A stretch of DNA of 5,569 bases from Prevotellaceae bacterium (GTDB lineage: Bacteria; Bacteroidota; Bacteroidia; Bacteroidales; UBA932): positions 1 through 5,569 of the forward strand of contig JAIRZR010000249.1 in NCBI GenBank assembly GCA_031267155.1, given 5' to 3'. The translations under genes were made by a program, and so were the position numbers. This document shows, one piece after another, positions 5,189-5,569 of the stretch (positions are counted from its first letter, which is position 1; each line of letters begins with the position of its first letter). The notes under the pieces are model-generated. The model saw nothing but the letters and a program-made list of their open reading frames with translations, did not search any database and had not been told where the DNA came from.

Positions 5189-5422
5189 GGACGCCCTGTC
5201 GACTATATTTGGACGCCCTATTGACTATATTCGGACGCCCTGTCGACTATATTTGGACGCCCTGTCGACTATATTTTGACACCCTGTCGACTATATTTTG
5301 ACGCCCTGTCGATTATATTCGGACGCCCTATTGACTATATTCGGACGCCCTATTGACTATATTTGGACGCCCCTTCGACTATATTTGGACGCCCTGTCGA
5401 CTATATTTGAACGCCCTGTCGA
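5189..5422. repeat. 22-bp tandem repeat array, ten units plus a partial
   Basis: Units start at 5189, 5211, 5233, 5255, 5277, 5299, 5321, 5343, 5365 and 5387, with a partial unit at 5409-5422. Each begins GGACGCCCT, has GTC or ATT at positions 10-12, then GACTATATT and a final T or C. Units 1, 3, 4 and 10 are identical; units 2 and 7 are identical to each other. Units 5 and 6 begin TGAC, and unit 9 has CTTC in place of TGTC. The GTC type contains GTCGAC. There are no spacers, so it is not a CRISPR. A period of 22 is not a multiple of three, so the open plus-strand frames across it (Asp-Tyr-Ile-Trp-Thr-Pro type) are repeat artefacts. Confidence 0.95.
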
Positions 5423-5450
5423 TCTCTTATCCGTCACCTCTTTTCCGCTG

Positions 5451-5477
5451 CCCCCAATCGCTTCGCTTCATTGGGGG
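5451..5477 (-). repeat. 27-bp palindrome, right flank of the tandem array
   Basis: This is the exact reverse complement of 5089-5115, again CCCCCAAT-N11-ATTGGGGG but with loop CGCTTCGCTTC. Purine-rich sequence inside each flank (GGAGAAAAGGAGAGG after the left copy; GGAAAAGAGG on the other strand by the right copy) is loosely similar too, suggesting that the inverted ends may extend further in degraded form. Confidence 0.9.
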
Positions 5478-5569
5478 TATTCTATGTTATTCTCCAAATT
5501 TTTTTTTCATAAAACAGTGAAAAAAGATTCACATAATTTATAAGATACGGTTAATCAGACAAATAAAAT
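5478..5569. other. AT-rich edge with no recognisable gene
   Basis: The last 92 bases are AT-rich with a T9 run (5501-5509 region). I see no gene start, RNA gene or clear promoter here; the window ends before any neighbour appears. Confidence 0.5.

Noticed and set aside
5189..5422. CRISPR array
   Set aside because: Units are directly adjacent with no unique spacers, and no cas gene is in view.
5095..5543. Two plus-strand open frames across the 22-bp array
   Set aside because: The repeats create open frames in any phase; a 22-bp period gives a 22-residue cycle of no known family, and the frames run through both 27-bp palindromes.

Overview
This window most likely comes from a member of the Bacteroidota, probably Bacteroidales-like. 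The strongest marker is porV, a type IX secretion outer-membrane protein known only from that phylum. Supporting signs are a TAnnTTTG promoter element, weak Shine-Dalgarno sequences, and intergenic DNA full of short palindromes. No database search was possible, so the placement rests on recognising protein motifs and this one promoter match.

Layout. Bases 1-165 are the 3' end of a plus-strand gene cut by the window edge; its product is not identified. Bases 166-1320 hold no convincing gene. Most of this stretch is a large imperfect inverted repeat (arms about 304-594 and 819-1262) around a smaller element with its own inverted ends (632-818). It sits between two converging genes. Bases 1321-4721 are a tight four-gene minus-strand cluster, in transcription order: a short MerR-type regulator, a Nif3/YqfO-type dinuclear-metal protein, a coiled-coil C4 zinc-ribbon protein, and PorV. 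The gaps are 1, 32 and 11 nt, so it reads as one operon. A candidate promoter lies at 4748-4755. Bases 4722-5569 again hold no convincing gene: an inverted repeat near the promoter, a run of small hairpins, and a 22-bp tandem array of ten full units plus one partial, flanked by two exact inverted 27-bp copies that are themselves hairpins.

How the genes relate. The Nif3-like and zinc-ribbon proteins are a plausible housekeeping pair of poorly known function. PorV is an outer-membrane beta-barrel that helps the PorU sortase release and anchor type IX cargo. Its usual partner gene porU is not next to it here. The MerR protein may control the whole cluster.

Most worth a second look: the composite element at 5089-5477; the nested inverted repeat between the convergent genes; a C8 tract in the zinc-ribbon gene where a one-base expansion would run that frame into porV without a stop; and a GCAAATG heptamer occurring three times around the MerR promoter. 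None of these amounts to a demonstrated new system.
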